A stretch of 64,000 nucleotides of DNA from Aralia elata (GCA_034770075.1 CM068379.1:27837506-27901505), one strand, 5' to 3'. Shown: positions 23,947 through 34,556, counted from the stretch's first letter. Numbers and translations are program-made. The notes: a model not told the origin generated them from the letters alone.

Positions 23947-24237
23947 TTTACTGTTAAGAATTCGCGCTATTAGATTATTAATTAATTATTTAAACATTTA
24001 AGTCTTAACTTAAACATTTATAAACAACACTTAACAAATAGCACATCTGATAAACTTTCGCATTTTTATTCATTTACTACTCAAAACATAATAAAAATAG
24101 CATCATAGTTATTTACATCATCTATCCTGACATCATAAAGTTCCAGGATTACATCATTATTCTATCCCATTATATAAAACTGGGATTTACAACCTATTAA
24201 CTACATAAATTTCCATACTAGCATATCTAATCATTAT
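23947..24237 (-). other. El2 AT-rich gap between pre-gag ORF and gag
   Basis: About 290 bp with no ORF and no motif I recognise. It separates the stop of the pre-gag ORF from the gag ATG. Confidence 0.5.
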
Positions 24238-25047
24238 CTACGATGACATCCCACGGCGCACAGCTTCCTTGCGTTTCTACTCCATAATACGAGTCACCAT
24301 CCTTCGATCCACCACATCTGGATGACTATGAACTCGATCCAGAGCTCTATCAACTGTGGTGTGAAAAATATACACCATCTCATCAATCTTGGCTTTCTTT
24401 GGCCGTACCTCACATTCAACACGATCTGCGCGATTAGCCTCCCTCAGCCAAGCGTTTTCAGCTCTAACCCGCTTAACTGACTCCTCTTTCAATTCTTCTC
24501 GTACAATTTCATTTCTAGCCAATAACTGTCCTCGTCTGTACTCAGACTGAGCTAGTTTCTCCTCGACCTCTGCAAGACGTGATGATAAGTTCTAGATCTC
24601 GACATCCTTCTGCTCTAGAGCAGCTTGACGTTCCACAACCTGTTCTCCTAACTCCTCCTTTTCGCTCTCAACATGAACCAGTTTCCATTCCACGTCCCCA
24701 AGACGTATATCTAGCTCCTCAATCTCACTGTTCTTCTGCTCCAAGACAGTCTGTCGCTCAGCCAACTGCATCTCTAACTCCTCCACTCTATCTTGCAACT
24801 CTATGTTGTGATCATACACCTACTCGTACATCTGAACACCTAAGGAAGTTAGTGGTATCTCCTCAGGGTCTTCTTCCTCCTCCTCAACCTCCTCCAGATC
24901 CTCCTCAGTATCAGTCTCAGGCTCGTACTCGGGACCTGCAACTATGATCAATGGGGATGGCTCCCTCTGCACTAGCTGCTCCTGAACTACATGAATATCC
25001 CGGGGCTCCTCCTCCCTAGCCTGGCTGGGTTCTCCTCTATCAGTCAT
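24238..25047 (-). pseudogene. El2 pre-gag ORF: acidic N-terminus plus long coiled coil
   Basis: A 270-codon frame opens MTDRGEPSQ at 25047, about 220 bp inside the PBS, and ends at TAG (24238). The first 75 residues are strongly acidic (runs such as EEDLEEVEEEEEDPEE). Residues about 80-200 are heptad-rich (LQDRVEELEMQLAERQ, LEQKNSEIEELDIRL, SRLAEVEEKLAQSE), a long parallel coiled coil by eye. A basic, mixed tail follows (VRPKKAKIDEM ... KRKEAVRRG). Three in-frame TAGs (24820, 24592, 24277) interrupt it with no frameshift; each sits where Gln would suit the heptad. El1 has a counterpart at 5777-5333. I know no named domain. An accessory protein for assembly or RNA handling is an inference only. 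Confidence 0.7.
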
Positions 25048-25269
25048 CCTGACAACAAAATTTTAAGTTTTAATTACTACTCGATAATACTCGCGAGCAC
25101 ATAAGTTTGTTATCAAATAAGCACATAACACATAATCATTTTATTATCTTTTATGAATTTCCGTAATTCATTCTTTAGAACTCGATAAGAGTTTATCACC
25201 ACTATATTCTCTATCCTCTAAAAGGTTACTACCCTAAGGTTTTCCCCACCTAAAGGTTCATAACCTATT
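25048..25269 (-). other. El2 untranslated leader
   Basis: Between PBS and pre-gag ORF. It shares an AACCTTAGG...GGGGAAAA...CCTTAGG block with the El1 leader (5930-5955), supporting common descent of the two elements. Confidence 0.55.
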
Positions 25270-25282
25270 GGCTCTGATACCA
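25270..25282 (-). other. Primer binding site of El2 (tRNA-iMet type)
   Basis: Minus strand TGGTATCAGAGCC, three bases from the 5' LTR edge at 25286, as in El1. Confidence 0.88.
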
Positions 25283-25285
25283 ACC

Positions 25286-27630
25286 TGTGACACCCCCAAA
25301 TTTGGGTACTTCAACTCCACAAATTTGGTGTTCACTATAGCGTACATTCATTACTAATTACCCATGATTAAGATAATATAATTAAACTGAATAAAACATC
25401 TTCCCACAAAAGGGGTTACATCTCCAATCTCTTAATCAAACAAATCCCAGGTTATCTAACCTCTATTACATCAATGCGGAATAAAAACATAAAATTAAAT
25501 AAGTTTTGTTACAAGCAAACACTCAATGGATAACCGGTCTTTCACTATTTCAGCATCTTGCCCTTGCCTTTGCTCGTGGACGACTCGTCCGATTTCTCTG
25601 CCTTAGCTGCAATGTTTTAGTGCAAGAGTGAGCAAATAATTGCCCACAAGTATGATAATAATTATAATTGAGTAATCAATGAAGTAGATTTCAACTGAAG
25701 TATTGTAGTTTTTCTGAAATCAATCAATAACCAATCGAGATACGAAAACTTAACAGAATACTTGGCTCAAGAATTGATTATACTATTCAAGGTTTAAAAT
25801 TGTATCTGAGGGTCACAAGACCTCGAACTATGTCCTAGGTTAACAAGTATTTCTACCGTAACCTTTAACAGTCTTGTAGACTATGGACCATCCATCTCGT
25901 ACTCAGGGGGATCAGCCCTTTGTACAATGTATTGTGCACAAACATTTTAACGCTGTCGCGTAATTAATCCCCTATATTAGGGTTGTTCATCTCAGTTTAG
26001 CATCAGAATCCGTACCAAAAGGAACTTGGTTTGGAAAGATTTTAAAATATTCTAAGTCTTTAGAACACTCATCAACTAAGGACTAGCTGAATCAATAAGG
26101 GTTTGCTAGTCACTAAAGCATTTGATTTATCAATGAAGTTGTACAATAGAATTTATAATCAAAGTCTGAATAATGATCAATGCTCGTATAACAAATGACT
26201 TGAATAATACATAGGTACTTGACATAATAACAACCTTGCTTGAATAACAATAAGCTAAGGTTAATAAGTTGGCTCAATAAAATTAAATTTGCTTTAAACG
26301 AAATAATAAGATTAAGGGTGAAAAAAACTTTCCTCGAGCGTAGATTACAGATTTAAATAATTCACGTTCCTTAATCAACCTATACATTTTAATTATAAAA
26401 TAGTAACAACAATTAGTTACAGGGTTATATGCATTTTAGGATTTATTCTAATCCTATTTCATTTAACATATCAAATGTCATTTGATATTCATTAAATATT
26501 TTCTAACAACCATCGTGGTATCTCATTAATCATTTAATATCTTAATATAAGTTTTAAACATGCACATAGCAACACAGCAATATCACAAAACAAATAAATA
26601 ATTTTTTTTTCAGTTACTATTCCACCGCCGGGGCGGTGGATTTCTATACAAAACCGTCGCCGGGGCGAGGCTGTCGCCGGGGCGAGGAACATAGTTCAAA
26701 TATGCCGCCGGGGCGACAAGACCGCTGGGGCGAGACTTCCAGTTCATTTCTACCGCCGGGGCGATAGACTCGACTGTCACCTTCTACAGTTCGTGAACTA
26801 GTGAAAACTTAGGTCAAATTTGGCCAAATTTCCGAATTCTACCATCCAACACATAGTTTAAACATACCCAGATATCAAATACAATATAAAATAATTACCC
26901 AACATGTTTCTAAACATTCTAACCATTATAATACACATAACCAACCAAATTGAACCAAAATTCTCTATTTAAACCAAATATTCATGTTTTAGCCATTTTA
27001 ATAAAATTAACCACTGTAAACTCATATTTCAACCATTTTAATCCATTCTACTTGCATTCTTTTCGTTTTTCATCATATTATCATAACCAAATATCAATTA
27101 ACCGATTAATAACCAATTTAAGCATCAATTTTCATTCATATATACCATACATGAAAGTAAAACTCTGTAAAAACAAAAACTTCCTTCTAATACATACTTT
27201 CATGGATTAATGCCTTCTAATTGGTTTATAATCATCATATAATCATCTAATACATGTTTACTATCAATTACAAACGAGTAATTCATGTATTTAGCATAAA
27301 ATTCATACACAGGAAAATAGAATTCATATACATAGAAGTAAATTAAAAAGAAATAAAGTGAAGAATTCAAAAAGGATTATACCTTCTATTTGCTTAAAAA
27401 AAATTGATCAATTCTCCTTGTTAGAATTCCTACTCTCCAATCTCCAAACTCTTCTCAATTCTCTCTTCTAATTCTCTCTTCTTCTCTGTATATTCTTCCT
27501 TCTCTTTTTTTTAAACTCTGTGTTTTCTTATCTTTTAACAACTGACAAGCTTTTAACAAAAATAAAAACTGATGGCTAAAATAATAACGTATATTCTCTA
27601 ATTAAACCATCAGTTAAAAAATTCAAAAGC
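25286..27630 (-). mobile_element. El2 right LTR (5' LTR), truncated by a Tat-like insertion
   Basis: Matches 14194-16548 of the left LTR and stops within ATTCAAAAGC at 27630, where TGTAGACACC of a different LTR begins. The remaining roughly 0.45 kb of this LTR (present at 16549-16620 and 18959-19354 in the partner) is not found in the window, so the far side of the insertion is lost or lies beyond 64000. Confidence 0.9.
26623..26764. repeat. GC-rich motif array in El2 right LTR
   Basis: Six GCCGGGGCGA-type motifs corresponding one to one with those at 15533-15674. Two CpG differences (for example CCGCTGGGGCGA here against CCGCCGGGGCGA there) suggest deamination. Confidence 0.8.
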
Positions 27631-29469
27631 TGTAGACACCCAAATTTTGCGTTCCCTGTGCTAACCGTGACAGGAGGGCAAAAATGTCAATTGAACCGGC
27701 CTGCGGGAGCGAAAGAATGGGCACAAGTGCGAACACTCGACGCCACCGCGACGATTTGTAGTCAAAACCGACGTGACAATAAGGCCATCCGAAATGAGCA
27801 TTCCCGAATAATGTGTCACGTCTCACAGTAATTCCCGGACTGCAAAATACAGGCTTTTCGGCAAAAACCGACAGCACAACGCGAGAATGGAGGTGCGGTG
27901 CGAAAACCGAGGAAGAAGCACATTTCTTTTATTCAGGAGGAGGGGAGAGGAAGAAGCAGAAATCAGCAGCAGCAGCAGCAGCTCGGAAAAGGAGAAAGAA
28001 ATAGCAAGAATTTGCAAGGAAATAGAGAGAAAAGAGAAGAAAAAGTGAGGAATTATATCTTTTGTGTAAGATTATATATCATATATTTTCTACTCTACTC
28101 AATATACAAGTTCATACACATTGTGAGGATTATTTGCAAGGTGAAAAGACCATTTCTATAGCAATTTTTGTATATCATTTTGTTAATCTTCTTGTCAATT
28201 GGGTTATGTGAAATGTAGTTTTTCTTGTATATTGTTGTGGATCCATGGATTGAGGACTATTAGTGAGGGTTCCAAATGGAACGAAATTCTTCCTAATGGC
28301 CCAATGATATCCATTTGATGATCTTTAGCTCGTTATAGTGATGTAGCAATTTCGGGTGTGAGCCTAGGAACGCGATCCCGTGGGCCAAATCCGATGATGG
28401 ACATCTTTTGATGTGGATAGTAGGAACGATGTAGTCTTCGTTGTAAATATGTAATCGTCGGGCCTTAAAACGACGCCAAGGCGAGAATCGAGTTTAAGGC
28501 CCCGTAATAGTGAAATATGCGATTGTGGGCGTTTGGGGTTATTTTGATGGCTTACATGCCCATGAATAGCCCCTACGCATTTTAATGCTTCATTTGATTT
28601 ACAATATTAAAATTGATTTCGAAGCTAAACAATGAAGACTTTCATAAAATCAATCAAATTAGGTTATTAGCATCACGAGGATAAGAAATTGGAAGTGCTA
28701 ATAAATGTCGATTCATCTTTAAACGAGAAGATTAAAGAATATCATTTTCACACATCACAAGAAATGGTTTTATAAATTAAAGGATGTTTTATTAAACCAT
28801 TGTGCATAGGGTTAAAGAGATCCTAGAAATTGCCCGTCATTCTGTGAAAGCAACGTATAGATCTCGATTCCTATTTTGACGAAGGTTTAAAAAACTCATG
28901 TTTTTGCCAAAACGCCACCTAATGAAAACCTTGCAGTTTTGACAATTAAAATCAAACCTTTCTAATAAAGAATAAAGCTTTCTCGTAGAAGCCGAAAGAC
29001 ATTCCAAAGCACTCTCAAAACACGACTTTCCCTCAAAATCCAAAACGATTCTTTCATACAAACTCATCACAACATTCACATAGGCATACACACACACGCG
29101 TACGCATACACATTTTGAGAATTAAAAGGACAGGAAAAGCATCAAGATTGCGGTAGCCGTATTTCACGGAAGTCGGGGGGTGCCTAACACCTTCCCCTCG
29201 CTTAAGCAAGCCCCCGAACTTTATGAATCTCGGTTCCCAGACCAATTAATTCGGAGTCACACATGAGCCAGCGACTTACGAAAAATGAAACTCGGATGAG
29301 TTGGTACATCCATTTCAAATATACCAACTGGCGACTCTGGTTAATTGGCTCATCATAAAAAACGATCTTTCAAAACCCCGTTGACACTTATGCCGACCTT
29401 TTCCAAAAAAAAATCATCTAAATGAAAAGGGTAATAATCACCAAAGAAGCGACATTCCCGGCGTCGACA
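27631..29469 (+). mobile_element. 5' LTR of a Tat-like Ty3/gypsy element (about 1.84 kb)
   Basis: Begins TGTAGACACC at 27631, exactly where the El2 LTR is broken, and ends ...GGCGTCGACA at 29469, followed by a PBS-like TGGCGACTCTGCTGGGGAC. The putative TSD on the left is AAAGC; the right copy is not seen. It contains a CAG repeat near 27967 and an A/G-rich stretch at 27900-28040, and no coding capacity. The assignment to the Tat lineage rests on the degraded pol fragments downstream. Confidence 0.72.
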
Positions 29470-29522
29470 GCTGGCGACTCTGCTGGGGACCGGCGTCGAC
29501 AGCTGGGGACTCTGCTGGGGAC
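29459..29522 (+). repeat. Tandem duplication of LTR end plus PBS
   Basis: A 32-bp unit beginning CGGCGTCGACAGCTGG and ending TGCTGGGGAC occurs twice head to tail (29459-29490, 29491-29522), differing at one base (GGCGAC / GGGGAC). A shorter PBS-like TGGCGACTCTGG lies at about 29328. The true PBS is probably the first copy (29472-29490). Confidence 0.8.
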
Positions 29523-30270
29523 ATTAGAGGGCTTAAGCCGCGTTCAAATCTTGATGCTGTCCTATCCTTTAAAATTCATGAATGTGTGTGCGTGCGATAT
29601 TTTGACCTGTTGTTGTGTGAATGTGTTTTACCAATGAATGAATGGTTGAATGGAATGACTTTACTTTAAAGTAATCATGTGCATACGGTGAGGACGATGA
29701 ATGTGAATGTATGTTGAGAGAGTACCTCCTCCTGAGGCGAACCTGTCGGTTGCTTATTACTGGACTCGAAGGGGCTGCTCCCCGAAGATGGCTCAGGAAA
29801 CGCACCACCCAAATCCGCTCCAATCGAAAGGATTCAGACGAGTAGATTGCGAAGATTTGGGGACCTTCATGCCGAAAAGCCCGTGAGAGTAACCCTAGGG
29901 TAGGTCAGCCTCTGATAAACCTAATGAAAGGGAAGCTTCTTCATGCCCTTTTATCGTTCAGTCAAATAAATAAATGTCATACAAATGGCATACAACTGTC
30001 ATACCATCATCATCGTAATAAATATGTCCTATATCATGTGATTACATCACCTGCACATATAAAGAGAATACTGACATGGTTTTTGTAGGAAGGCAATCCG
30101 TACCACGTACCAAGGTTTTCTAAAAACTTCTAAATACTATCCTGTCATCAAACACTGACCTTGTTTTGCAGGAAAAGATTAGAGAACCGTGAAAGCGTGG
30201 CCTAACGATCACAAAGAACCCGGAGTAGGGGCATATTTCGACCACCAAAAAAAAAGAATAATATAATAAT
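29523..30270 (+). other. Tat-like element leader, no gag found
   Basis: About 750 bp with no gag-like frame. It includes the first copy (30201-30233) of a 33-bp repeat that recurs at 31152-31184. Confidence 0.5.
30201..30233 (+). repeat. 33-bp direct repeat (copy 1 of 2)
   Basis: CCTAACGATCACAAAG... followed by CCCGGAGTAGGGGCA, identical at 31152-31184. Both copies are followed by an A-rich run. The repeat frames the first pol-fragment block and suggests an internal duplication or rearrangement. Confidence 0.85.
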
Positions 30271-30399
30271 CATGCGTCAGTGTTGACATGCATCTGCCAA
30301 CTTGTAACTGGCACAGTACTAAACTACGGCCTTTGTTTGTTTTGTGAGATTGCCCCTACGACCCAACTAAGAGGCCGTAAAGTCCATACTCCATCCATC

Positions 30400-30640
30400 C
30401 AAATGACAGAGGCCGATAGCCATGAAATTACAATTCTGCCACTCCAACAATACGGCCGAATACGAGGGATTCATCCTAGGACTGAGATTAGCCCTGGGAA
30501 TGGGAATCAAAAAGATGATAGTAATTGGAGACTCGAATTGGTCATCCGGCAAGCCATGGGAATATACAGCACCAAAGGGCATAAATGGGACCTAGCTACG
30601 GGACTGCTGAGATATCTGGAAGCCGAATAAGCCACAGACA
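30400..30640 (+). pseudogene. Tat-like RNase H fragment
   Basis: One frame reads SNNTAEYEGFILGLRLALGMGIKKMIVIGDSN, and the next frame continues LVIRQAMGIYSTKG. This is the characteristic Tat/Ogre-lineage RNase H text (NxAEYEA...GL..A...GI......GDS.LV..Q..G). A one-base shift near 30535 and the loss of everything upstream leave it dead. Confidence 0.75.
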
Positions 30641-30716
30641 AATGAACGAAGTACATGGCGATGTGTGTAGAGCCCATATGAGCAGAACATTTTTGGCAAA
30701 AAAAATCATGTGAACG

Positions 30717-30852
30717 GGTCACTACTGGCTAACCATGAAAACTGACTGCGATGCTCATGTCAGGAAATGCCATCAATGCCAGATCCATGCCAATGCGATC
30801 CATGCACCTCCTAATGAGCCCCATTGCTTGACCTCACCTTGGCCAGTTAGAC
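30717..30852 (+). pseudogene. Tat-like integrase zinc-binding fragment
   Basis: GHYWLTMKTDCDAHVRKC..., then CHQCQIHANAIHAPPNEPHCLTSPWP in one frame: the C-x2-C half of the integrase HHCC domain and the run into the core (LTSPWP). The catalytic core does not follow; the sequence changes character after 30852. Confidence 0.78.
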
Positions 30853-30952
30853 CGTGCAGCAGTGATATCCAGGAAGGGGTAAATCTAGGAGTATGACAGT
30901 GAATCCCGGCCAGTAGAAGATCAATGGGTTTTAAAATTCTGAGTACCCCGAT

Positions 30953-31156
30953 TTGAGGCATTCTAGCCTGACAAACGATAGGCCAAATTTGAAGGAGGAT
31001 CACGATTTTGGTATAGAGCTAGATTTCGATCTGATGGGGATTGAGCAGGACGAGACAGATATCGACAATACGCCTGACGAGATCAAAGGATGGGTCGAAG
31101 ATAAACCAAAACCTGACTTAGACCAAACCATCGCCATCAAACATCAGAACCCCTAA
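30953..31156 (+). pseudogene. Acidic pre-RT segment of the Tat-like element
   Basis: A frame rich in Asp/Glu ends in DEIKGWVEDKPKPDLDQT, resembling the linker before RT in Tat pol. It stops at TAA inside the second copy of the 33-bp repeat. Low certainty. Confidence 0.35.
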
Positions 31157-31184
31157 CGATCACAAAGAACCCGGAGTAGGGGCA
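31152..31184 (+). repeat. 33-bp direct repeat (copy 2 of 2)
   Basis: Identical to 30201-30233 and followed by a (AAAAAT)n-like run at 31198-31228. Confidence 0.85.
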
Positions 31185-31229
31185 AATTCGACCGCAAAAA
31201 AAAAATAAAAATAAAAATAAAAAAAAATA

Positions 31230-31545
31230 GCCGAGTTGTTGAGCCTGTATGGAGATATGTTTGCTTGGTCCCGTGGCGACATGATTGGATTGTCCACAAA
31301 CGTTATAGGACATCGACTGCCCATCAAGGAGGGTTCCGACCAATTAAGCAAAAGTTGCGAACGTTGAAGCCTGAATGGAGGTTGAAAGTAAAGGACGAGA
31401 TTATCAAGCGGTTTAAAGCAGGAATCATCACGGTGTCTATTTACCCTGAATGGCTTTCCGACGGAATCCCAGTACCACAGCCTGGAGGAGAAGTAAGGGG
31501 CCGCATCGACTATAGAAATCTGAACGATGCCCTCAAGGAGGAGAT
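31230..31545 (+). pseudogene. Tat-like reverse transcriptase N-terminal fragment
   Basis: AELLSLYGDMFAWS (31230 onward) and, after a frameshift near 31330, FRPIKQKLRTLKPEWRLKVKDEI, AGIITVSIYPEWLSDGIPVPQ and RIDYRNLND. These correspond to the Tat pol stretch from the pre-RT DVFAWS motif to the first RT motif (VDYRDLN). The palm with YxDD is missing: the frame passes directly into integrase sequence. Confidence 0.78.
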
Positions 31546-31875
31546 ATGCGACAAATTCAAGATCAAACATTTTGATTCAGTCATTTACCTGCCCAAAATG
31601 AATGGGGCAGTGGGGGCTGCAAATAAAACACAAAGACGATCATGGGAAGAATGTCCGCCAGTCATCGGGGATGGCCGGATTTACTGTCGCTCACCCTGTT
31701 TGCCTATCGAACCTCAGTTCGCACATTTGCAGGGGCAGCCCCTTACGCATCTCCCGGGCATACGACAAGAGGGTACGATCCCGGAAATTCGAAATAAACA
31801 ATTTAGTCCTCAAAAGGATCGCGCCCTGCCAAGACGAAGCTATGGGGAATTTCGCTCTAAATTAAAAGGAGCCGT
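31546..31875 (+). pseudogene. Tat-like integrase core end and C-terminus, fused to RT fragment
   Basis: CDKFKIKHFDSVIYLPKMNGAVGAANK equals the end of the DDE core. Relatives have GAVEAANK, so the catalytic Glu is replaced by Gly. The adjacent frame then gives RAYDKRVRSRKFEINNLVLKRIAP and DEAMGNFALN, the C-terminal region before the GPY motif. About 1 kb of pol (RT palm to integrase core) has been deleted between this and the RT fragment. Confidence 0.75.
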
Positions 31876-32029
31876 CACAAAAAAAAAATCAAAAAATCAA
31901 AAATTCCCCAAACCTTTCAACAAGTCAAAGGACCGGATCTTTTGTCAGCCCAGCGAGATACCGATGCAACCAGTACGAGGGAGATCACAAGAAAAGCAAC
32001 TTAACACTGGGGCATTTGTCACTAAACAC

Positions 32030-32460
32030 TTTTATCCAAGAAGGCAACGTGTAGGATTATAGTAATAATACCCTAAACTTTCTTTAGGATATCCCACAAA
32101 CCTGCACTTGTCATATTTTATCCCAAACTTATCTTTTGAAACCTTTTCACATAAGTTGGACAACCCCTTATCTTAACATACTTAAGACTAGGAATCCTCC
32201 CTATCCATAACTTTTATGGAGTCTTGGGGCTGGATTTTGAGGTTACCTTATTTTGTAGATATGCAACCGTTTCTAGGGTATAATCCCAGATGGATACTGG
32301 AATGTCGGTAAAAATCATTATTGACCGCACCATGTCCAACAAGGTACAAATTCTCCTTTTAGATACACCAATCAATTATTGCGTATCAAGAGGTGTCCAT
32401 TATGAGAAAATACCATTTTGAGATGATCTAGAAACTTATTGCACAAGTATTCCTTCCTCG
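32030..32460 (-). pseudogene. Copia A integrase C-terminal region
   Basis: Minus-strand text includes GVSKRRICTLLDMVRSIM, DYTLETVAYLQNKV, TPYKLWIGRIPSLKYVKIRGCPTYVK and SAGLWDILKKV*GI. This is the standard copia integrase stretch (GVSERRNRTLLDMVRSM ... TPYE.W.G..PSL...WGCPAYV), with several stops. Confidence 0.8.
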
Positions 32461-32923
32461 ATCTGATCAAAAAATCTTAATACTTTGTCAATTTGTTTCA
32501 CTTCTGAATTCTTTGAACCTTTCAAATGATTCAGACTTGTATTTCATCAAATACACATATTCAACTCTTTGAATGATCATCTCCTTTTCTTTTACTAGTT
32601 TGTTCAATTTGCAAAATTATTTTTCATGTAGGTCAAGTTTACAAAGTCCATCAAGTGATCTTCCAGTTTCAAACAAAACATTATCATTATAAATAGAACA
32701 ACAATTGTTCTTAAATATAATACCAGAACCTTCCTTGTCCAACAACGGAAGTTATAATGTTTCTAAAGAGAACTGGAACATAATAACAACTTATTAACTT
32801 AATAGACTTGCCCGTAGGCATCGCTAAACTATAAGTTCCTACAGCTAATGTAGCAACCATTGCTCCATTCTCCACACGTAAGATTACTTACTCTTTGTTT
32901 AGCTTTCTACTTCTGCTTAGTCT

Positions 32924-33211
32924 CTACATTGGATTGCATATGTGAGAACTATAGCCGGTATCCAATACCCAAGTAGAACCTTGACTTATAGAAAGATTTA
33001 TTTCAATCATGAACAAACCTATATCTGTAACCGAAGCTTCACTAAACTTCTTCTGGTTAGCCTTTGCAAGATTCTGCTTACAGTTTTCTTTCCAGTGTCC
33101 AGGCTTATTGCAGTGGAAATAAACTCCTTTGCTATCCGCATCAGTTTTTGTTCTTGTTATCCTTTGTTTTTGCCTTTCCTTATACCTTCTTTGAATTATT
33201 CTTCTTTTCAA
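32924..33211 (-). pseudogene. Copia A nucleocapsid knuckle and protease start
   Basis: The frame has FHCNKPGHWKENC (CX2CX4HX4C) followed by STWVLDTGYSSHICNPM, the copia protease active site (usual form DTGASxHIC). It is shifted relative to the gag frame upstream (33482-33180), so there is a frameshift near 33200. The same arrangement appears at 44842-45129 in copia B. Confidence 0.85.
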
Positions 33212-33815
33212 AAGATCCTTTGGTCCCTACCAGTAAAAATTGGTCTTTCTTAGTTGAAAAATGACTCTCTACAGTTTTTAACATGTTTAAGCAACTCAGG
33301 CAGTTAACATATAGCTTATTCATGTGGAAATTCACAACAAATTGTGAGAAAGAGTCCGGAAGTGATTGCAAGATCAAATCTTGAATCAACTTTCCATCCA
33401 TGACAAAACTCTGTTGTCCTAATTGTTCAATCAAATTGATCATTTTAAGGACATGAGTCTGTACTGTAGTGCCATCGGTCATTTTAGATTGGAAGAGCTC
33501 CTTAGATATCTAATATCTAGCAGTCCTAGTTTCCTCACCATTCAACTCCTTGAAGGTGCATGAGTACAGTAAGAGCATCCATAGTTGAAGCTCGTTACTC
33601 ATGGATACGAGCATGATGCATTGAGTCAACTGTGCATCATCTTGTCAGTTTTTAAAAGTAGCAATCTCTTCATCAGAGGCATTGTCTGCAACCATTGCAG
33701 GGATAGGTGTATTAAGGATATAAGATAGCTTTTCAGCCATGAGAACTATTCTCAAATTCCTTAACCAGTCCGTATAATTCGGTCCGGTTAATTAGCATCT
33801 AATATGCTCCGCAGT
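33180..33815 (-). pseudogene. Copia A gag (UBN2-type)
   Basis: Capsid-like protein of copia elements. NYTDWLRNLRIVLMAEKLSYIL at the start, then ELFQSKMTDGTTVQTHVLKMINLIEQL and LIQDLILQSLPDSFSQFVVNFHMNKL, the recognisable gag-polypeptide text. Stops and a small deletion (33640-33490) interrupt it. Confidence 0.82.
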
Positions 33816-34036
33816 GATAGTAATTTAGACATTATAAAATTCTATAAATGAATTAACAATATTTTAGCATACATTCAGTTTATTAATTAATTACCAAAAT
33901 AAATTAGGTCTTGATTTAAATTGGTATCTCCCACTATTTTTCGTCAAACTATATTACCCTCAATAAATATAGTTCGGGAAATCTAATTAAAGATTTGCTA
34001 GTGAGAATAAGGATTCCATTTCAAATGTATATAGCC

Positions 34037-34320
34037 TTGTGTGACACAACAAACTATATATAAATAAATAGGTAGACAACTATTGTCAATTACATCACTA
34101 TGTAACTCCTTCTTTTTTGTCTCTTAGATTATTTTGATCAAGTGTGACATATCCGAATCAAAATTATCCAAGTTAAGTCCAACCTAGCACTTCCATATAT
34201 TCCAAAGAAAAACACTGTCCTTGTGTGACACAACAAAACAGCATCGTTCAGTCTATTTATAAGCATCAAATGTGATAAAGCAACATCTTAAATATTTAAT
34301 ACTTGCCTTGTGTGACACAA
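34037..34320 (-). repeat. Recurrent inverted-repeat motif in copia A leader
   Basis: TTGTGTGACACAA (hyphenated palindrome TTGTGT-n-ACACAA) occurs at 34037, 34221 and 34308, each embedded in CCTTG...CAACAAA, with a fourth decayed copy near 34143. Copia B has the same set with an extra G (47016, 47213, 47291). It lies in the untranslated leader between PBS and gag. Confidence 0.75.
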
Positions 34321-34470
34321 CAAACTCATATTAAATATTTAATACTCTATCGCTTTACCATGCTAGAAGGCGACGTTCGATATTCCAAATATCTTTGAAC
34401 GCTTAGGACTTAATATAATTTCTTTGAGGGGTTTGTAATTATTAGTCTCATCTTGTTTAGCGCGCATGCA

Positions 34471-34556
34471 CATATATATATATATATATAAAATACGCGT
34501 CATATTATTTAACATGCGAATCATGTTGGATAATATATAATATATATATATAGTAA
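34471..34556. repeat. AT-dinucleotide microsatellites
   Basis: Two (TA)n runs, near 34471-34490 and 34535-34550. Homologous runs are at 47461-47480 and 47525-47540 in copia B. Confidence 0.8.

Noticed and set aside
19465..25047. Recoding of TAG as a sense codon, suggested by the stop bias
   Set aside because: TAG also ends frames normally in the window, one catalytic RNase H residue is mutated, and methylation-driven deamination explains the bias more simply.
26950..27210. 86-codon ORF in El2's right LTR
   Set aside because: AT-rich LTR sequence; the equivalent frame in the left LTR is disrupted, so it is not conserved.
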